DNA from: Acidocella sp.
GTDB taxonomy: Bacteria > Pseudomonadota > Alphaproteobacteria > Acetobacterales > Acetobacteraceae
Length of the DNA: 9,319 bases
Direction: 5' to 3'
Assembly (NCBI GenBank): GCA_029077775.1
Contig: JAQNCU010000089.1
Location: forward strand, 1 to 9,319
The stretch's first letter is position 1. Each line of letters starts with the position of its first letter. A program made the translations under genes and the position numbers. The notes below the pieces were generated by a model. It was not told the DNA's origin. It did no database searches and was given only the letters and a program-made list of their open reading frames with translations. Positions 7,298 through 9,319 of this stretch are shown here, in pieces.

Positions 7298-9319
7298 TCA
7301 TCCGGAGAGTGTCGCGGCACCGCCGCCGTAATTGGTCTGGGAGGGAACTGAACAGGTAAAGCCCTCCACCGCGTTCCAGTACCCCAGATCGTCATGCTGG
7401 TAGGAGCCCATGTCGTTCCAGTACAGCGCGTAGGTTTCCGGTTGGACGGAGTTACAGGAAATAGCACCGAATTGCGGGTTGGCGATGGGGTCTATCGGCA
7501 GGCCGTCGGCGTTGTAGCCGGGCACGGCTGAGCCGTTATTGGTGAACCCGGCATAGGTGGTGGCAGCACCGGGGTTGTAGCATTTATGCGAGGTTTGCAA
7601 CGGCATGTCCTGGTCCAGCAGACCGCCGCCGCGCGCCGCCGGGGTTTCCGTGACCACGTAATCCCCTACAAATTGGCCGCTGTTCCATAGCCCCGCCGCG
7701 CCGATTTGCTGGTACGCGGGTGTGGTGTTGGTCGGCGTGTATAAAGGTGGTGAAGTGTTGGTGACCGAAGCGCCGGTGAGGGAGTCTGTATACGTTCTGC
7801 CGTCATAGACCGGGTCCAGCGCGATGACGTTGCCGCTGGAATCCTCGATCATGTTATAATAATCGGGCAGAATCGCGTGGTTGGTGGCATCGACCGGTAC
7901 CTGTGTACCCAATTGCTGGATGAGCAAGGCGCAATCATTATAGGCCGAGGTTTGGGGCGTGGCGCAATCATTGGCGTCAATATTATTATCGCCGATCGGC
8001 CACCCCCACCACGGGTCGAGGCTAGATGCCGTGATCCCGCCATCGGCGGCATTGCTGTTGGCGGTACACCCGCTGACCGTGGGGGTGAAGATATCGGCGC
8101 TGTTGCCGCCGGTTAAAACATCCGAGGCGGCGTTGTTCTGGAATGTCAGTTTCTGGTCCGATGTGATCGGGTACCAGGTGGAATACACGTTCATGCCCTG
8201 TGAATAGCTGAAAAGGGTTTGCGCGTTGGCGCCGCTATTGCCGCCCTGGCTGTAATAGGAGGATGCCACAGGCGCGCTGATGCTAGTGTTCGCCCGCGGC
8301 CAATTCGGGCACATGGCCTGCACATCATAGACTTGCCCGTTTACGGTAAATGGTTGCGGGTAGCCCGAGAGAAACGGTGTCAGCGCATGGTTGGTATTAT
8401 AGGTGGGCGGTTCACCCAGCACCTCATAGGCCGAGGAGAATATGTTCAAACTATCCGAAACCGGGGTGTTGAAACCCTGGCTGAGAGAGCCGTAGAGATT
8501 ATTATCCGGGCAAAAGCTATAAAGGGCAACCGGTTGCGCCACCGCCGCGTAGCAATATGTTGTGTAATATCGGGCATTTTTGCGTATCGGGCACTTATTC
8601 CCGGGGTCCACCCCTCCGGTACTGAAATAGCAATTGCCAGCATGGCCGTCTGCCAGGGTACAAACACCATAGTTATAATTCGTCATCGTGTCGCCATTGG
8701 GATAGAATGTCCCTGAGCTCGACCCGGCTGGTGTCACGAGGATATGGTCATAGATCGGCGTATAATTGGCCTGGATGTAACTATTCGCCCCCGTATCGTT
8801 CACGAAAGTAAAGGCGATCGGCTGGTTCTGTTGCAATGAGATCGAGCCGCCAGCGCCGCCGGTGCCGTTTGAGTTCGACTCCGCGACAAACAGATAATTA
8901 CATTGGGTCACGCCATTGGCGGGCGGCACCAGGTTCTCATACTGGATCGGCCCCGCGACATTGCTGCAATCTGAATTGGGGGCGGGCACCTCGTTATAAT
9001 TGGCCGAATTGCCGGGGCCATCCATCGGCACCGCATAGGCGTAAATGCCGCTGAGGTCGCCCGCCGAGCCGAAACCCGGGCTGGGCGGGATGTTTTTACC
9101 GCTGACCACATAAGGCGGGAAATTCGCTGTGCCGACGCTGCGCACGGTCAGCGTCTCGGCCGGAATGAGAAACGCGAACAACGAGTTTTTCAGCGTCGCG
9201 GTCTCGGTCACCACCACGCAATACTCGAAAGTGGCAACACCGCTGGCATTGGTCGGACAGCCTGTGACCGGTGTGGTCGAGAAGGCCTGGGTGCCGCCGC
9301 ATTGGTTTGTGGTCTGTGC
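7298..9319 (-). CDS. Large secreted protein, TadG-like (Flp pilus-assembly TadE/G type), 5' end missing
   Basis: The frame stays open from the stop at 7300-7298 to the window edge (about 673 residues), so the gene is cut at its 5' end. The apparent start at 9217 is an internal GTG; upstream codons continue in frame (for example GVATFEYC just before it). The early part, with SLFAFLIPAETLTVRSVGTANF, resembles the beta-rich segment that precedes a small-Ala motif in TadE/TadG pilin-like proteins; their N-terminal membrane helix would lie outside the window. The remainder is rich in Asn, Tyr, Gly, Ser and Thr with 17 scattered Cys, as expected of an exported, perhaps disulfide-bonded, surface protein. 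No enzyme motif is seen. GC is lower than in the neighbours (two 60-base rows counted at 47 and 52 percent, against 78 percent for one row in folC). The TadG link is inference; an unrelated surface protein is possible. A terminator follows. Confidence 0.6.
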   Translation of the reverse strand, partial: AQTTNQCGGTQAFSTTPVTGCPTNASGVATFEYCVVVTETATLKNSLFAFLIPAETLTVRSVGTANFPPYVVSGKNIPPSPGFGSAGDLSGIYAYAVPMDGPGNSANYNEVPAPNSDCSNVAGPIQYENLVPPANGVTQCNYLFVAESNSNGTGGAGGSISLQQNQPIAFTFVNDTGANSYIQANYTPIYDHILVTPAGSSSGTFYPNGDTMTNYNYGVCTLADGHAGNCYFSTGGVDPGNKCPIRKNARYYTTYCYAAVAQPVALYSFCPDNNLYGSLSQGFNTPVSDSLNIFSSAYEVLGEPPTYNTNHALTPFLSGYPQPFTVNGQVYDVQAMCPNWPRANTSISAPVASSYYSQGGNSGANAQTLFSYSQGMNVYSTWYPITSDQKLTFQNNAASDVLTGGNSADIFTPTVSGCTANSNAADGGITASSLDPWWGWPIGDNNIDANDCATPQTSAYNDCALLIQQLGTQVPVDATNHAILPDYYNMIEDSSGNVIALDPVYDGRTYTDSLTGASVTNTSPPLYTPTNTTPAYQQIGAAGLWNSGQFVGDYVVTETPAARGGGLLDQDMPLQTSHKCYNPGAATTYAGFTNNGSAVPGYNADGLPIDPIANPQFGAISCNSVQPETYALYWNDMGSYQHDDLGYWNAVEGFTCSVPSQTNYGGGAATLSG

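Noticed and set aside
9215..9217. GTG at 9217 as start of the TadG-like gene
   Set aside because: The frame continues upstream to the window edge with protein-like sequence and no stop, so the gene is simply truncated.

Overview
The window looks like a GC-rich alphaproteobacterial chromosome, most plausibly a member of the Acetobacteraceae. This rests on high GC in nearly all genes, QueG-AccD-FolC in a row, a class 2 PyrD, a TIGR01459-type HAD hydrolase, and intergenic palindromes of the form GCCGC-T(n)-C-A(n)-GCGGC, a style I associate with that family. The taxonomic call is inference. No rRNA, tRNA, CRISPR array, transposase or phage gene was seen.

Layout: (1) Bases 1-229 are non-coding and start with a perfect palindrome. 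(2) Bases 230-2519 (minus strand) hold a three-gene operon read as small lipoprotein, pyrD, HAD hydrolase, joined by 4-base stop/start overlaps (GTGA and TTGA). (3) A 71-base divergent region (2520-2590) with an 11-bp imperfect inverted repeat separates this operon from a codA-like deaminase on the plus strand (2591-3880). (4) A 137-base convergent intergenic region (3881-4017) carries a relative of the left-edge palindrome. (5) Bases 4018-7232 (minus strand) hold queG, accD and folC, read in that order with gaps of 26 and 21 bases. (6) A strong intrinsic terminator (7245-7278) separates queG from a large secreted, Cys/Asn/Tyr/Gly-rich protein with TadG-like features (7298 to the window edge, 5' end missing), which has visibly lower GC.

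How the genes relate: PyrD (de novo pyrimidine synthesis) and the CodA-like enzyme (base salvage) flank one short regulatory region, so joint control by pyrimidine status is possible. AccD, FolC and QueG are housekeeping enzymes for fatty acid synthesis, folate and tRNA queuosine.

Main discovery lead: the CodA-like enzyme keeps the metal and catalytic residues of cytosine deaminase but has Cys310 where E. coli CodA has Asp314. Change at that position is the known signature of bacterial 5-methylcytosine deaminases, so this gene may salvage 5-methylcytosine to thymine. I did not find a clearly new multi-gene system; the other leads are smaller (the shared dyad, the terminator abutting the queG ribosome binding site, the lipoprotein coupled to pyrD, and the low-GC TadG-like protein).
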